From assembly GCF_000024765.1 (NCBI RefSeq), contig NC_013422.1, forward strand, positions 248,001 through 312,000: a stretch of DNA of 64,000 bases, read 5' to 3'. Shown here piece after piece: positions 7,234 to 16,453 of the stretch (positions within the stretch are counted from its first letter, which is position 1; the number at the start of each line of letters is the position of its first letter). Position numbers and translations under genes: made by a program. Below the pieces are notes generated by a model. The model was not told the DNA's origin, did not search any database, and was given only the letters and a program-made list of their open reading frames with translations. Source of the DNA: Halothiobacillus neapolitanus c2 (lineage in GTDB: Bacteria; Pseudomonadota; Gammaproteobacteria; Halothiobacillales; Halothiobacillaceae).

Positions 7234-8067
7234 TCAGATATCGCGCAACAGGGCGTTAATACCCACTTTGCTTAGGGTTTTCGCATCCACTTTCTTCACG
7301 ATGACTGCGCAGTAAAGGCTGTATTTGCCGCATTTGGAGGGCAAGTTGCCGGATACAACAACCGAGCCGGCCGGGATGCGGCCATAGCTGACTTCACCGG
7401 TTTCGCGATCATAAATCTTGGTGGATTGGCCGATGTACACGCCCATGGAAATCACCGAGCCTTCTTCGACGATGACGCCTTCTACGACTTCCGAGCGGGC
7501 GCCGATGAAGCAGTTGTCTTCGATGATTGTGGGCGATGCTTGCAGCGGTTCGAGTACGCCGCCGATGCCCACACCGCCGGAAAGGTGCACGTTTTTACCG
7601 ATCTGCGCGCAGGAACCGACAGTCGCCCAGGTGTCGACCATCGTGCCTTCATCGACATACGCGCCGATATTGACATACGAGGGCATCAGCACCGCGCCTT
7701 TGGCGATGAAGCTGCCGCGACGCGCAACGGCGTTGGGCACAACACGAATGCCAGCTTCTTCGAACTGGGCTTGGTTCCAGTTGGCGAATTTGGTCGGCAC
7801 TTTGTCGAAATAACGCAGGTCACCGCCTTGCACGACTTCATTCGGGTTGAGGCGGAATGACAGCAGCACCGCTTTTTTTAGCCATTCGTTGACGACCCAA
7901 TCACCCACGCCGCGGCGCTCTGCCACGCGCAGTTGGCCTGCATCGAGCATACCGAGCACGGTGTTCACGGCATCGCGCACGGCTTGAGGCGCCTCGGCCG
8001 GTGTGATGCTCGCGCGGTCTTCAAAGGCGGTTTCGATGGTGTTTTTCAGGGCGTTGAGGTCGGTCAT
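7234..8067 (-). CDS. dapD: 2,3,4,5-tetrahydropyridine-2,6-dicarboxylate N-succinyltransferase
   Basis: At 277 residues it matches DapD in length and layout. A helical N-terminal domain is followed by a left-handed beta-helix of hexapeptide repeats ([20 protein letters not shown], then [20 protein letters not shown]) and a short C-terminal cap. It succinylates tetrahydrodipicolinate with succinyl-CoA in the succinylase branch of lysine and meso-DAP synthesis in the cytoplasm. The next step, the aminotransferase DapC, is encoded about 1.3 kb upstream on the same strand with a porin gene in between, so the pathway genes are close but not contiguous. Confidence 0.96.
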   Translation of the reverse strand: MTDLNALKNTIETAFEDRASITPAEAPQAVRDAVNTVLGMLDAGQLRVAERRGVGDWVVNEWLKKAVLLSFRLNPNEVVQGGDLRYFDKVPTKFANWNQAQFEEAGIRVVPNAVARRGSFIAKGAVLMPSYVNIGAYVDEGTMVDTWATVGSCAQIGKNVHLSGGVGIGGVLEPLQASPTIIEDNCFIGARSEVVEGVIVEEGSVISMGVYIGQSTKIYDRETGEVSYGRIPAGSVVVSGNLPSKCGKYSLYCAVIVKKVDAKTLSKVGINALLRDI

Positions 8068-8157
8068 GTGGGCACTCTCTGGAAGTTTTTTGATGCGGCA
8101 TTCTAACAGCTTGCCACTAGAATGCGGGGGGGAATGCGGGTGGAATGCGGGCGGTGG

Positions 8158-9315
8158 TTATTCAAGATGCAGGCGGACAATAGCCACCCAGGTATCGGGC
8201 TGGTTGTTTTGTTGGATGTATTGCACGTCGGGTTGTAGAAAGATGCGCGGGGTGATTTGCATAATGTAGGCCGCTTCGAGCAGCCGCTCGTGATCGCCGC
8301 CATGATTCAAATGCAGTGTGGCTGCCCCGAGCGTGAGGTAATCGTCCGGTCGATGTGCGAACGGTGCTTGCCAATTGAGGCCCGCGCCAAGGTATCGGTT
8401 GGCTCCGTTGGTTTGTGCACCCATGCCAGATGCGAAGCTGGCGCGAATAAAGCCGCTGATGTGCTGGTGTTGCTCTGAACTGAGCGGCGTTTCGGCACTG
8501 AGATAGCCGCCGCGCAGATCATGCAGGCCGTTGCCTCGTTTTTGCCAGCCGCCGAGTTTAATGGCTGTGCCTTTGCTCGGGCGCCATTGCCCTTCGGCGA
8601 TGTTCAAAACGCCTTGAGTGAATGGGTGGGTTTGTTGATTGACATCGCCCTGAATCAACCCGACCTTTAACGCGAAGGGGGCGGTATCCGGATCGATGGC
8701 GCTGGCGATGCTGGTCACGAGCCCGGTACCGTTCTTGGGGAAAGTCGATGCGGCGAAATTGTCGGTGATCGTCGGGTCGAGACCAAACGAACTGTTGAGC
8801 AATTGCGCGGCGCCATCGGTGCTATCGAATTCAGCGCTCAAATCGAATACACCCAATCGGGTGTTGAGACCGATATGAGGTGAGTTCAACCAGTCCTGTT
8901 GCCAGAACGCGGTGTTGAGCACCAGCCGATTGCGGTTGCCTTCGATATTGCTCGGGTTGGTGTCTGCTCCGATCAATTCTGCATTGGCGTCGCCCACGCG
9001 AGTCGCCATGAGTGAGAAATTGAACACGCTGTTGGGCAGGCCCAAACGATCGCCCTTGAGGGTAAAACCGCCCACCGCGACGCTGTCGAGCGCGTTGCCG
9101 CGACGAATACCGCCGGAGAGATTGTTAACCCAATCGGTATCCCAGTGGCCGTGTAAAGAAAAGATCTGTGATTCGTCGAGGGGCAGCGGATGGCTGGCTG
9201 CCGTAGGTGCTGGACGGTTCAGAATAAATTCGGTCGCCCATGCGCCCGAACCCAGTATGGGCGGGATCACAAGAACAATCAGGAGGATGGTAACGTAACT
9301 TGGGAGTCGACTCAT
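8158..9315 (-). CDS. OprB-type carbohydrate-selective porin
   Basis: The 385-residue product starts with a Sec signal peptide (hydrophobic stretch VTILLIVLVIPPILGSGAWA). It continues with alternating beta-strand sequence rich in Gly and aromatic residues and ends in WVAIVRLHLE, with the strand pattern expected of an outer-membrane barrel. Segments such as LNTAFWQQDWL, GQWRPSKGTAIKLGGWQKRG and AAYIMQITPRIFLQPDVQYI are typical of OprB porins, which let sugars or other small solutes into the periplasm. The substrate is not predictable. It is set between dapC and dapD without obvious functional connection. Confidence 0.8.
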   Translation of the reverse strand: MSRLPSYVTILLIVLVIPPILGSGAWATEFILNRPAPTAASHPLPLDESQIFSLHGHWDTDWVNNLSGGIRRGNALDSVAVGGFTLKGDRLGLPNSVFNFSLMATRVGDANAELIGADTNPSNIEGNRNRLVLNTAFWQQDWLNSPHIGLNTRLGVFDLSAEFDSTDGAAQLLNSSFGLDPTITDNFAASTFPKNGTGLVTSIASAIDPDTAPFALKVGLIQGDVNQQTHPFTQGVLNIAEGQWRPSKGTAIKLGGWQKRGNGLHDLRGGYLSAETPLSSEQHQHISGFIRASFASGMGAQTNGANRYLGAGLNWQAPFAHRPDDYLTLGAATLHLNHGGDHERLLEAAYIMQITPRIFLQPDVQYIQQNNQPDTWVAIVRLHLE

Positions 9316-9370
9316 GGATGCAAATGATAATTGATCCTATTTCTTTCTCAATGACATTTGGCTCAATCGG

Positions 9371-10576
9371 CTAGCTGAGAAACGCCCGAATCCGTTGGGC
9401 GGCATCCACGCAATCGATCAATTCGGCAACCAGCGCCATGCGCACGAAGCCGACGCCGGGGTCGTTGCTTTCGACCGGGCGTGAAAGGAAGCGACCGGGC
9501 AGTACCGTGACGGCCTGCTCCGCAAACAAATCGCGGGCGAAGCTGCGCTCGTCGCCGCCGACATCCGTCCAAAGATAAAAACCGGCATCCGGTCGCTGTA
9601 CCGGCAGAACCGGGGCAAGGATGTCCAGCACGGCATCGAATTTTTCGCGGTAGTGCTGGCGGTTTTCATGCACATGCACCTCGTCGTTCCATGCGGCAAT
9701 ACTGGTCATCTGCACCGGGAGCGAGAGCGCGCAACCATGATAGGTGCGGTATTTGAGGTAGCGCGCCAGAATCTCGGCATCACCCGCTACGAAGCCGGAG
9801 CGCAGACCGGGCAGATTGGAGCGCTTCGAGAGGCTGTGAAAGATCACCAGCCGGTTGAAGTCGCTGCGCCCCAATTCATGCGCCGCCTGAATGAAGCCGA
9901 CTGGCGGTGCATCTTCATCAAAATAAATTTCGGAATAGCATTCGTCGGCGGCAATGATCACATCATGGCGATCGGCCAGATCGAACAGCGTCTTGATGCG
10001 CGCGCGATCGATCACGGCCCCGCTCGGATTGCCGGGCGAGCAAACGTAAATCAACTGCGCGCGTGCCCAAATTTCAGCAGGAATGGCGGCAAAGTCGGGT
10101 AAAAAGTCGGTATCGCTGGTCGTTGGGTAATAATAAGGTTCGGCTCCGGCCAGCAGCGCGGCGCCTTCGTAAATCTGGTAAAACGGATTGGGCATGAGCA
10201 CCACAGGGCGCGGGGCTGCGGGGTCTTCCGGGCGCGCAACTACGGCTTGAGCAAACGAGAACAGGGCTTCGCGCGTGCCCGCTACCGGGAGCACGTGACG
10301 ATCCGGATCGACCAGCCCGGGTTCGAGCGCAAAGCGCCGCGTCAACCAGTGCCCGATGGTCTCGCGCAGGCTGCGTTCCCCCTTGGTGAGCGGGTACCGC
10401 GACAGACCGCCAAGTGAGTCGGCCATGGCGCGCATGGCAACGGCGGGCGGTGCGTGTTGCGGCTCGCCAATCGACAAGGCGATGGGTTTGTCTGAAGTGG
10501 CGGGCGAGATTCCAGCCTTGAGCTCGGCCAGTTTTTCGAACGGGTACGGGTGCAGGCGGGTCAGATCAGGATTCAT
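9371..10576 (-). CDS. dapC: Succinyldiaminopimelate transaminase (DapC)
   Basis: This 401-residue fold-type I aminotransferase has the AspAT class signature, with the PLP lysine in FHSLSKRSNLPGLRSGF and the conserved SPGNPSGAVI and DECYSEIYFD segments. The opening MNPDLTRLHPYPFEKLAEL is characteristic of the proteobacterial DapC group rather than ArgD. It transfers an amino group from glutamate to N-succinyl-2-amino-6-ketopimelate, the step after DapD. Its placement near dapD supports the assignment. Confidence 0.92.
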   Translation of the reverse strand: MNPDLTRLHPYPFEKLAELKAGISPATSDKPIALSIGEPQHAPPAVAMRAMADSLGGLSRYPLTKGERSLRETIGHWLTRRFALEPGLVDPDRHVLPVAGTREALFSFAQAVVARPEDPAAPRPVVLMPNPFYQIYEGAALLAGAEPYYYPTTSDTDFLPDFAAIPAEIWARAQLIYVCSPGNPSGAVIDRARIKTLFDLADRHDVIIAADECYSEIYFDEDAPPVGFIQAAHELGRSDFNRLVIFHSLSKRSNLPGLRSGFVAGDAEILARYLKYRTYHGCALSLPVQMTSIAAWNDEVHVHENRQHYREKFDAVLDILAPVLPVQRPDAGFYLWTDVGGDERSFARDLFAEQAVTVLPGRFLSRPVESNDPGVGFVRMALVAELIDCVDAAQRIRAFLS

Positions 10577-10616
10577 GGGGGAAGAATTGAGTAATACAAA
10601 GCAGGAAGTATACGCG

Positions 10617-11018
10617 ATGGGCGATGGGATGAATCAGACCGCAGCAATTGAATTACTGGGCGTGGATCACGTCAGTGTCGTGGTTGCCGATGTGAATGCG
10701 GCTCTGCCGTTCTATCGGCAGGTACTCGGGTTGCGGTTGATTGATCGGCCCGAACTCGGGTTCCCGGGCGCGTGGCTCAAGTTAAGCAATGGCGTGGACT
10801 TGCATTTGTTGCAGTTGCCGAACCCCGATCCGGTAGCGAACCGGCCCGCACATGGCGGTCGGGATCGGCATGTCGCACTGCAGGTGCGTGCAACGGAGCC
10901 CTTCGCGCAACGGCTGGCAGCGTTGAACTGGCCGTTTACCCGCTCTCACTCCGGACGGGATGCGTTGTTCTGCCGAGATGCCGATGGCAACGCCTGGGAA
11001 CTGGTGGCGCGGAATTGA
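10617..11018 (+). CDS. VOC-family (glyoxalase/dioxygenase fold) protein
   Basis: I place the start at ATG 10617, preceded by AGGAAG eight bases upstream, which gives 133 residues. The sequence follows the vicinal oxygen chelate fold: GVDHVSVVVADVNAALPFYR, then GLRLIDRPELGFPGAWL, HLLQLPN, RHVALQV and FCRDADGNAWELVARN. The metal-ligand positions His, Glu/Gln, His and Glu can be recognised. Substrate and reaction are unknown. It is divergent from dapC, and its end overlaps the convergent lipoprotein gene by 73 bases. Confidence 0.78.
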   Translation: MGDGMNQTAAIELLGVDHVSVVVADVNAALPFYRQVLGLRLIDRPELGFPGAWLKLSNGVDLHLLQLPNPDPVANRPAHGGRDRHVALQVRATEPFAQRLAALNWPFTRSHSGRDALFCRDADGNAWELVARN

Positions 11019-11746
11019 GCCAATTTTTTACCGTCGGCCGCAAAAAATTCAAGTGTTTCGCCCTGAATCTTCGCATCGGCCACCTTTTCCAGCATGGCTA
11101 GGAATGCGCGCTCGGGCGTAGGTTGCATGCAAGCCATGCGCGTGCCCGCCAGCGGCTTGAATGACAGCTTGCCATCCGCATCGAGCTGATAACGCCCCAT
11201 TAAACGATTGCAACCATCGAACCCAAACACCCGTTGCGCCATGTTGAAGGTCAATTCGGGCGGTTTTTGGGTTAAATCGCTTTGATCCCCGGCCAACTCC
11301 GTGAGTGTCCATTGATCGGGGAGTGCGAGTGCGGCGACGAGCGCGGGCACGTGTTTCGCCGCCCAGCCTTTGGTTGCATTGCGCAGTTGATTCTCTTGAA
11401 CGAGCCAGCGTGCGTATTCGGGCGGAGCGCCGCGCAAATCCACCTCTTTACCTTCTATCCACTTCACTTTACCCGTGTACGACTGCCGAGGAATGCCTTT
11501 GATGTTCTCAAGATCAAGCCGATAACCACCATTGGGCGCCAGCCAGAGCGAGACGGCACCGTCCGGTTGCCCGTTCGATTCCTTGGCTAGTGCGCTGTAG
11601 TAGCCGCCCGCCCAATCCAGTGCGATTTGGCTGGTGTGGTTATCCGGCGGAACTGGTTTTGAAGCGGAGCACGCCGTCAATCCAGCAAACATGCCAACGG
11701 CTAAAACCAGTACTGCTGAGATGTTCAAATATTTTTTATTCTGCAT
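10946..11746 (-). CDS. META-domain lipoprotein (HslJ-like)
   Basis: The start at ATG 11746 has a clear AGGAG ribosome binding site and gives a 266-residue protein. A lipoprotein signal ends in the lipobox LTAC, so the mature protein is probably anchored to a membrane by its first Cys. The first half resembles NlpE-like copper/adhesion-sensor proteins in pattern only (AGGYYSAL, LWLAPNGGYRLDLE). The second half contains a META/HslJ domain (PPELTFNMAQRVFGFDGCNR, then LAGTRMACMQPTPERAFLAML). Family members act in envelope stress or heat-shock responses, but a precise role cannot be stated. Its last 73 bases overlap the convergent VOC gene. Confidence 0.8.
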   Translation of the reverse strand: MQNKKYLNISAVLVLAVGMFAGLTACSASKPVPPDNHTSQIALDWAGGYYSALAKESNGQPDGAVSLWLAPNGGYRLDLENIKGIPRQSYTGKVKWIEGKEVDLRGAPPEYARWLVQENQLRNATKGWAAKHVPALVAALALPDQWTLTELAGDQSDLTQKPPELTFNMAQRVFGFDGCNRLMGRYQLDADGKLSFKPLAGTRMACMQPTPERAFLAMLEKVADAKIQGETLEFFAADGKKLAQFRATSSQALPSASRQNNASRPE

Positions 11747-11762
11747 GTTTGCTCCTGAAAAA

Positions 11763-12512
11763 TTAAAATTTAGCCAGAACATGATCGATTTGTTTCCAGA
11801 GCTTGAAAAACGCCTGTGCCGCGGGGTGGCGGGCATGGCTGAATACGACGGGTGTCTGATCCTCGCCCATCTGTTCGATGATTGCGGCATACGGAATGTC
11901 GGCGTCGAATAGTTCGGGCATGTCGATGCGATGGGCCGCATAAAAATCACGATGCAAGGAACGCCGCCTGTCGACCATAGAGAGAAAACCCGCCAATCGG
12001 CCCGGTTTAATTTTTTCTGATGCCAGATGGCTTTTCAGTTGAAACCACGTGCGCTCGGAAAGATGCGTCGGCACGACCGGCACAAGTACGAGATCGGCTG
12101 CGCGCAGCACATTGTCACCCAGCAGGGTGATGCCGGGTGGCGTATCAATCCAGATTTCGTCGAAATATTCGCTCAGGCCATCGAGGAGTTTGGCGATACG
12201 AAAGCCGGCATCCTTTTTTTCGGCCAATGCGTGCTCGATATCGTGATAACGCTGATCGGACGGCAATACACTGAGATTGCGATGCAGCGTCGGGCGAATG
12301 CCTTCGGCAATGGATTTGACCTTGAGCAGTTGCTGGAGCTTGGGCGCAGATTCCGGCTCTGCCTGAAGATACCAGGATGCCGAGCCCTGTGGGTCAAGAT
12401 CCCAGAGCAGAACTTTTCGCCCCTGCATGGCCGACAGGGCGGCTAGGTTGACGACGCTGGCCGTCTTGCCAACACCGCCTTTGACCGAATAGAGCGCAAT
12501 GATTTGAGCCAT
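11763..12512 (-). CDS. ParA/MinD-family ATPase
   Basis: From ATG 12512 the protein has 249 residues and starts with a deviant Walker A box, YSVKGGVGKTASV, whose signature lysines place it among ParA/Soj ATPases. LWDLDPQGSASWYL and IWIDTPPGITLLGDN are the A' and Walker B regions, and VPVVPTHLSERTW follows. No ParB-like partner or centromere-like repeats are nearby, so it is an orphan, probably involved in positioning a protein complex or in regulation and not in chromosome segregation. It lies between ntrC and the META-domain lipoprotein. A slightly earlier ATG (12527) is possible. Confidence 0.85.
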   Translation of the reverse strand: MAQIIALYSVKGGVGKTASVVNLAALSAMQGRKVLLWDLDPQGSASWYLQAEPESAPKLQQLLKVKSIAEGIRPTLHRNLSVLPSDQRYHDIEHALAEKKDAGFRIAKLLDGLSEYFDEIWIDTPPGITLLGDNVLRAADLVLVPVVPTHLSERTWFQLKSHLASEKIKPGRLAGFLSMVDRRRSLHRDFYAAHRIDMPELFDADIPYAAIIEQMGEDQTPVVFSHARHPAAQAFFKLWKQIDHVLAKF

Positions 12513-12588
12513 GAATGCCGTCTGCACCGAATGCGAATGTGTGCCTATGATACGGGAAATTCAGCTCAAATCAGGTGATCGTGGTCGG

Positions 12589-14061
12589 TTATTCGGTGTC
12601 GTCGTCGATATCGGCCAGTTCCTTGAGTTTGCGGGTTACGGTGTTGCGGCCCCATCCAATAAGCGCGGCAGCCTGTTGTTTGTGTCCGCCGGTGAAGTGC
12701 AAGGCGGCCTTAAGCAGAGTACGCTCGAAGGCAGGGCCCGCAATGGCCAATAGATCCTGATCACCTGCCGCAAGGCGCGCATCGGCCCAGCGCTTGAGGT
12801 CGCCTGTCCATTGGGTAAGCAGGGCGTCATCGCCGAGTGCTGCGCCGGGAGTGGATGACTGGTGAAGATTATCCGGCAGGTCTTCGATGCCGATCTCGTG
12901 TCCCGGCGCCATCACGGTGAGCCAACGGGCGGTATTTTCCAGTTCGCGCACGTTGCCCGGCCAATCGTATCGCGCGAGTTGCGCCAGTGCCTGTTGGTGA
13001 ATGGATTTGATGGGCACGCCCAACTCTTGTGCTGCGCGTTGCAGGAAAAAACGCAGCAGTTGCGGGATGTCTTCCCGTCGTTCACGCAGCGCCGGGAGTT
13101 TGAGGCGAATCACGTTCAGCCGGTGGAACAGGTCTTCACGGAACTGGCCGCTGGCCACGCGATCCTCAAGCCGTTGATGGGTGGCCGCGACAATGCGCAC
13201 ATCGGTTCGAATGAGCTGCGTGCCGCCGACGCGATAGAACTGACCGTCGGCCAGAACGCGCAACAACCGTGTTTGCAGATCCATCGGCATGTCACCGATT
13301 TCATCGAGGAAGAGCGTGCCGCCGTGGGCTTGTTCGAAGCGACCGACGCGTTGTCCGGCCGCACCCGTAAAGGCGCCTTTTTCATGCCCGAACAGTTCGG
13401 ATTCGAGCAGGTCTTTTGGGATGGCCGCAGTGTTCAGTGCAACAAACGGACCCTGGCGGCGCAGGCTGTGCTGGTGAAGCGCGCGGGCGACTAGTTCCTT
13501 GCCGGTGCCGGATTCGCCATTGATGAGTACGGTCACGTTCGAGCGGGCGAGGCGACCGATCGCGCGGAAGATCTCTTGCATGGCTGGCGCATTGCCGATC
13601 AGGTCGGTTTGGGCATCGGCGGTGGTGGAAGCTTCGGCCGTTGTCTCGGCGGCTTGCGGTTGCCGTGAACTCAGTGCGCGCTGAGCCAGGCGCACCGCAT
13701 CGTCGATATCGAATGGCTTGGGCAGATAGTCGAATGCACCGCCTTCGAAGGCCCCGACCGCACTGTCGAGATCCGAGTGCGCCGTGATGATGATGATCGG
13801 CAATTCCGGGTGACTGTTTTGCAGGGAAGAGAGCAGGCTCAGGCCATCTTCGCCGGGCATGCGGATGTCCGAAAACAGGACGTCCGGTGTGCTGGTGCGC
13901 AATCGCGCGCGGAGCATGGCCGCGCTCTCAAAGGACTCGACCGTGAATCCGGCCGACTTCAGTGCCCGTTCCAGTACCCAGCGGATGCTGTGGTCGTCGT
14001 CGACGACCCATATTTTTGCGGCGTTTTTGCTGCTTTGTTGAGAGGGATTTAAAGTCATCAT
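12589..14061 (-). CDS. ntrC: Nitrogen regulation response regulator NtrC (GlnG)
   Basis: The 490-residue protein has all three NtrC modules. A receiver domain ([17 protein letters not shown], phosphoacceptor Asp in [14 protein letters not shown]) is followed by a sigma-54 AAA+ domain with Walker A GESGTGKE and the GAFTGA loop that contacts sigma-54. It ends with a Fis-type helix-turn-helix ([22 protein letters not shown]). It activates sigma-54 promoters under nitrogen limitation. Its start overlaps the ntrB stop, so the kinase and regulator are made together. Confidence 0.96.
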   Translation of the reverse strand: MMTLNPSQQSSKNAAKIWVVDDDHSIRWVLERALKSAGFTVESFESAAMLRARLRTSTPDVLFSDIRMPGEDGLSLLSSLQNSHPELPIIIITAHSDLDSAVGAFEGGAFDYLPKPFDIDDAVRLAQRALSSRQPQAAETTAEASTTADAQTDLIGNAPAMQEIFRAIGRLARSNVTVLINGESGTGKELVARALHQHSLRRQGPFVALNTAAIPKDLLESELFGHEKGAFTGAAGQRVGRFEQAHGGTLFLDEIGDMPMDLQTRLLRVLADGQFYRVGGTQLIRTDVRIVAATHQRLEDRVASGQFREDLFHRLNVIRLKLPALRERREDIPQLLRFFLQRAAQELGVPIKSIHQQALAQLARYDWPGNVRELENTARWLTVMAPGHEIGIEDLPDNLHQSSTPGAALGDDALLTQWTGDLKRWADARLAAGDQDLLAIAGPAFERTLLKAALHFTGGHKQQAAALIGWGRNTVTRKLKELADIDDDTE

Positions 14062-15203
14062 GGCGGTGTCTCTTGATGGTGCTGCCCCTGAGTATCCTGG
14101 CCGGGTAGCGACTGGCTTAACGGTAAAATCAATGAAAATCGAACGGCTCCCGGCTTTTGTTTGAACTCGATCAAGCCTTGGTGTTGTTCGGCAATGGTTT
14201 GTGCGATGGATAGACCCAGCCCGCTGCCATGCGCCCGGCCGCTGACCATGGGCAGAAACAAGCTCTCAACCAAGGTGTCTGGCACAGGTGGACCGTTGTT
14301 TTCTACATCAATTCGGAGCACGAGCCGGTGTAAGGTTTGGTGAATCGTGAATCGCCGTAGCACCCGCGTTTTGAAGCGCAGTGTCGGGTTGTTTGTGTCG
14401 TTTTCACTCATCGCCTGAAGCGCATTGCGGCTAAGATTGAGCAATACTTGGATGAGTTGGTCTCGATCTGCCAGCACATCCGGGATACTGGGGTCGAAGT
14501 CAAAATGCCACTGCAGCGGCTCCTGCAGCAGGGTCTCTTCGGCTTCGATGCTCAGCAGTCGGCGCACTTGCTCCAGCGGTTCATGTATGTTTATCCGCTG
14601 CATCTGCGGGCGGTTGTTGGGGCCGAGCATCCGGTCGATCAGATTTTTCAATCGACTCGATTCATTGAGGATGATCTGCGTGAACTCCCGCAAGTCTGCA
14701 TTGGGTAATTCCCGTTCCAATAGTTGAGCGGCGCCTTGTAGCCCTCCCAGCGGGTTTTTCAGCTCGTGCGCCAGACCTCGGACCAATTGGCGGGTTGAGA
14801 TTTGCATGGCATGAAGTTGAGCGTCACGAGTAATGCGCATGTGGCGCTCGATATCGGCAAGTTCCAGCAGAATATCGGCCCCCGAGATATCCGGAGATGG
14901 CGTAATGGCACAATCGGCGATGTGCGTTTGTCCGTGGATTGAAACCAGTTCGGCTTCGCGCAGCGTGACAACTTGTTCCGTTAAACGTGCTTCAGCAACA
15001 GCCTTGGCCAGGATGGGGTTTTGTTCGAAAAAAGGAGCAAAGCCCTGCTTGAGCAATACGCCGTAACTCACATCCCAGAACTGTTCGCCGGCAGAATTGA
15101 TGTAAAGCAGCTTGTCCTGTGCATCCAGAACCACGATGGCGGTGGTGAGTGCGTCGGCCAGGCGTGCCGTGCGAATAGGCATTTTTATTTCGGGCTTTGT
15201 CAC
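14058..15203 (-). CDS. ntrB: Nitrogen regulation sensor kinase NtrB (GlnL)
   Basis: I choose GTG 15203, which has GAGGAG six bases upstream, over the longer frame reaching 15335; it gives 381 residues. A PAS domain (TTAIVVLDAQDKLLYINSAG) is followed by the H-box RGLAHELKNPLGGLQGAA, where His is the phosphorylation site. The N-box LSRNALQAM and G-box GSGLGLSIAQTIAEQHQG complete the kinase domain. It responds to PII signalling and controls NtrC phosphorylation. ntrC follows with a four-base overlap. A strong terminator of the preceding gene lies upstream, so ntrBC has its own promoter between 15204 and about 15336. No glnA is in the window. Confidence 0.93.
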   Translation of the reverse strand: MTKPEIKMPIRTARLADALTTAIVVLDAQDKLLYINSAGEQFWDVSYGVLLKQGFAPFFEQNPILAKAVAEARLTEQVVTLREAELVSIHGQTHIADCAITPSPDISGADILLELADIERHMRITRDAQLHAMQISTRQLVRGLAHELKNPLGGLQGAAQLLERELPNADLREFTQIILNESSRLKNLIDRMLGPNNRPQMQRINIHEPLEQVRRLLSIEAEETLLQEPLQWHFDFDPSIPDVLADRDQLIQVLLNLSRNALQAMSENDTNNPTLRFKTRVLRRFTIHQTLHRLVLRIDVENNGPPVPDTLVESLFLPMVSGRAHGSGLGLSIAQTIAEQHQGLIEFKQKPGAVRFSLILPLSQSLPGQDTQGQHHQETPP

Positions 15204-15336
15204 ATCTACTCCTCGTGCTCGTGCCCATTGCTGATTCAGTGAAAAGGCATAACGCAAAGAACATGCCGAAACGGCACTGTTTGTGTAGAAGACTTTGCTT
15301 ATTCTTTTTAAATCATTGGGTTTTTTGATTGGCATT

Positions 15337-15394
15337 AAAAAAATCCCCGTATCGGTGCACGAATTGTGTATTGACCGATAGCAGGGATTTTAAT
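15337..15394 (-). terminator. Rho-independent terminator after the DUF4124 gene
   Basis: Arms at 15337-15356 and 15374-15394 form an imperfect stem of about 18 pairs around the shared ATCGGT/ACCGAT core. On the minus strand the stem is followed directly by a run of T residues. It ends the transcript of the gene finishing at 15446 and insulates ntrBC from it. Confidence 0.78.
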
Positions 15395-15445
15395 GAAAAG
15401 CCACTTTATTGCACAAATATAGTGCTATTGGCTTTTGAGTTTGTT

Positions 15446-16270
15446 TTATTTTTGTGCATTGCCATCCGTGCCCTGCTTCAGATCAATGACCACAGGGTTG
15501 GATTGGAAGATGTTTTTACCTTTGCGCATGACAATGGCAATAATGGCGTGCGTTCCGGGGGTAAGGTCACTGATCATGAAGCGTTGCCCGGTCGAGTCAT
15601 CGACCCGTATGTTGCCATCAATGACGATGCGCATCCGGTCACCCACGCTCTGATCCAGAACGGGCGATAGTTTTGTTTGCACAAAAATGGTGCCACCGTC
15701 ACGTGCGGTGACAGGCCCCGCCTTGGGTTCGGTGATGATCAGTGATTGATAGTGTCCGTTCCGTTCTTGAGGAGGAATCGCGGGCGACGATGGCTGCGTT
15801 TCCGGTAATGACTGACGGATGATCTGTGGGGCGTTGGTTGTGGTTTTTGCCGGAGCAGGCGTGATTTGATTGTATTCAGGTGGATTTGCCGCAGCAGGTT
15901 TGCTGGGATTGGTGTCCGCGGTTGAACTAGAACCCGGTGGTTGCATCTGCAACGAAGGGATCAAAGGTGCCGGTGACTTGGACGCTTCAGTGTTTGTCGC
16001 CGGTTTCACGGATTCGGTTGCGGGCGTTGTGGTAGGTGGCAGGTTGATTGGTGTGAGCGGGATAACAGGCGGAGGGATGATGTTCAGCTTCTGGGCACCC
16101 TTGGTCGGTTGATCGGTGAAGACGACTTCCCCCTTGCTATTTGTGTATTTGTATATCGTTTCTGCTTCTGCGGCCATAGGCGCAAGCGATAGTGAGAAAA
16201 AAGCGCTCATGAGCAGAATGGTCGAAGCAAAATGGGCTGTTCGTGGTAAGTGGGCGGTTCTCATCGGCAT
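15446..16270 (-). CDS. DUF4124-domain envelope protein, proline-rich
   Basis: ATG 16270, with AGGAG five bases upstream, gives 274 residues. A signal peptide (FASTILLMSAFFSLSLAPMAA) leads into the DUF4124 motif IYKYTNSKGEVVFTDQPTKG, then a long Pro/Ser/Thr/Ala linker. The C-terminal beta-rich region (SLIITEPKAGPVTARDGG, then IVIDGNIRVDDSTGQRFMIS) resembles an Ig-like fold. DUF4124 proteins are periplasmic or outer-membrane associated and of unknown function in proteobacteria. A related but distinct DUF4124 gene is at 57082. It is transcribed toward ntrB but separated from it by a terminator. Confidence 0.75.
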   Translation of the reverse strand: MPMRTAHLPRTAHFASTILLMSAFFSLSLAPMAAEAETIYKYTNSKGEVVFTDQPTKGAQKLNIIPPPVIPLTPINLPPTTTPATESVKPATNTEASKSPAPLIPSLQMQPPGSSSTADTNPSKPAAANPPEYNQITPAPAKTTTNAPQIIRQSLPETQPSSPAIPPQERNGHYQSLIITEPKAGPVTARDGGTIFVQTKLSPVLDQSVGDRMRIVIDGNIRVDDSTGQRFMISDLTPGTHAIIAIVMRKGKNIFQSNPVVIDLKQGTDGNAQK

Positions 16271-16453
16271 CGGACTCCTTGTCTTTGAGCGGGAACGGGC
16301 GGTGATCGCTGGTGATGGGCTTGTTAGGTTCAATGATGGTCTAACGAGATGCCCCGGCTCTATATAATCGTGGGGCGGAGCCTAGTCGTGCATACGTCAT
16401 TTGGGTCTGGCGCCGGGATCTCGATTTTGACCCAGCTCAGGCGCCCCGGTTCC

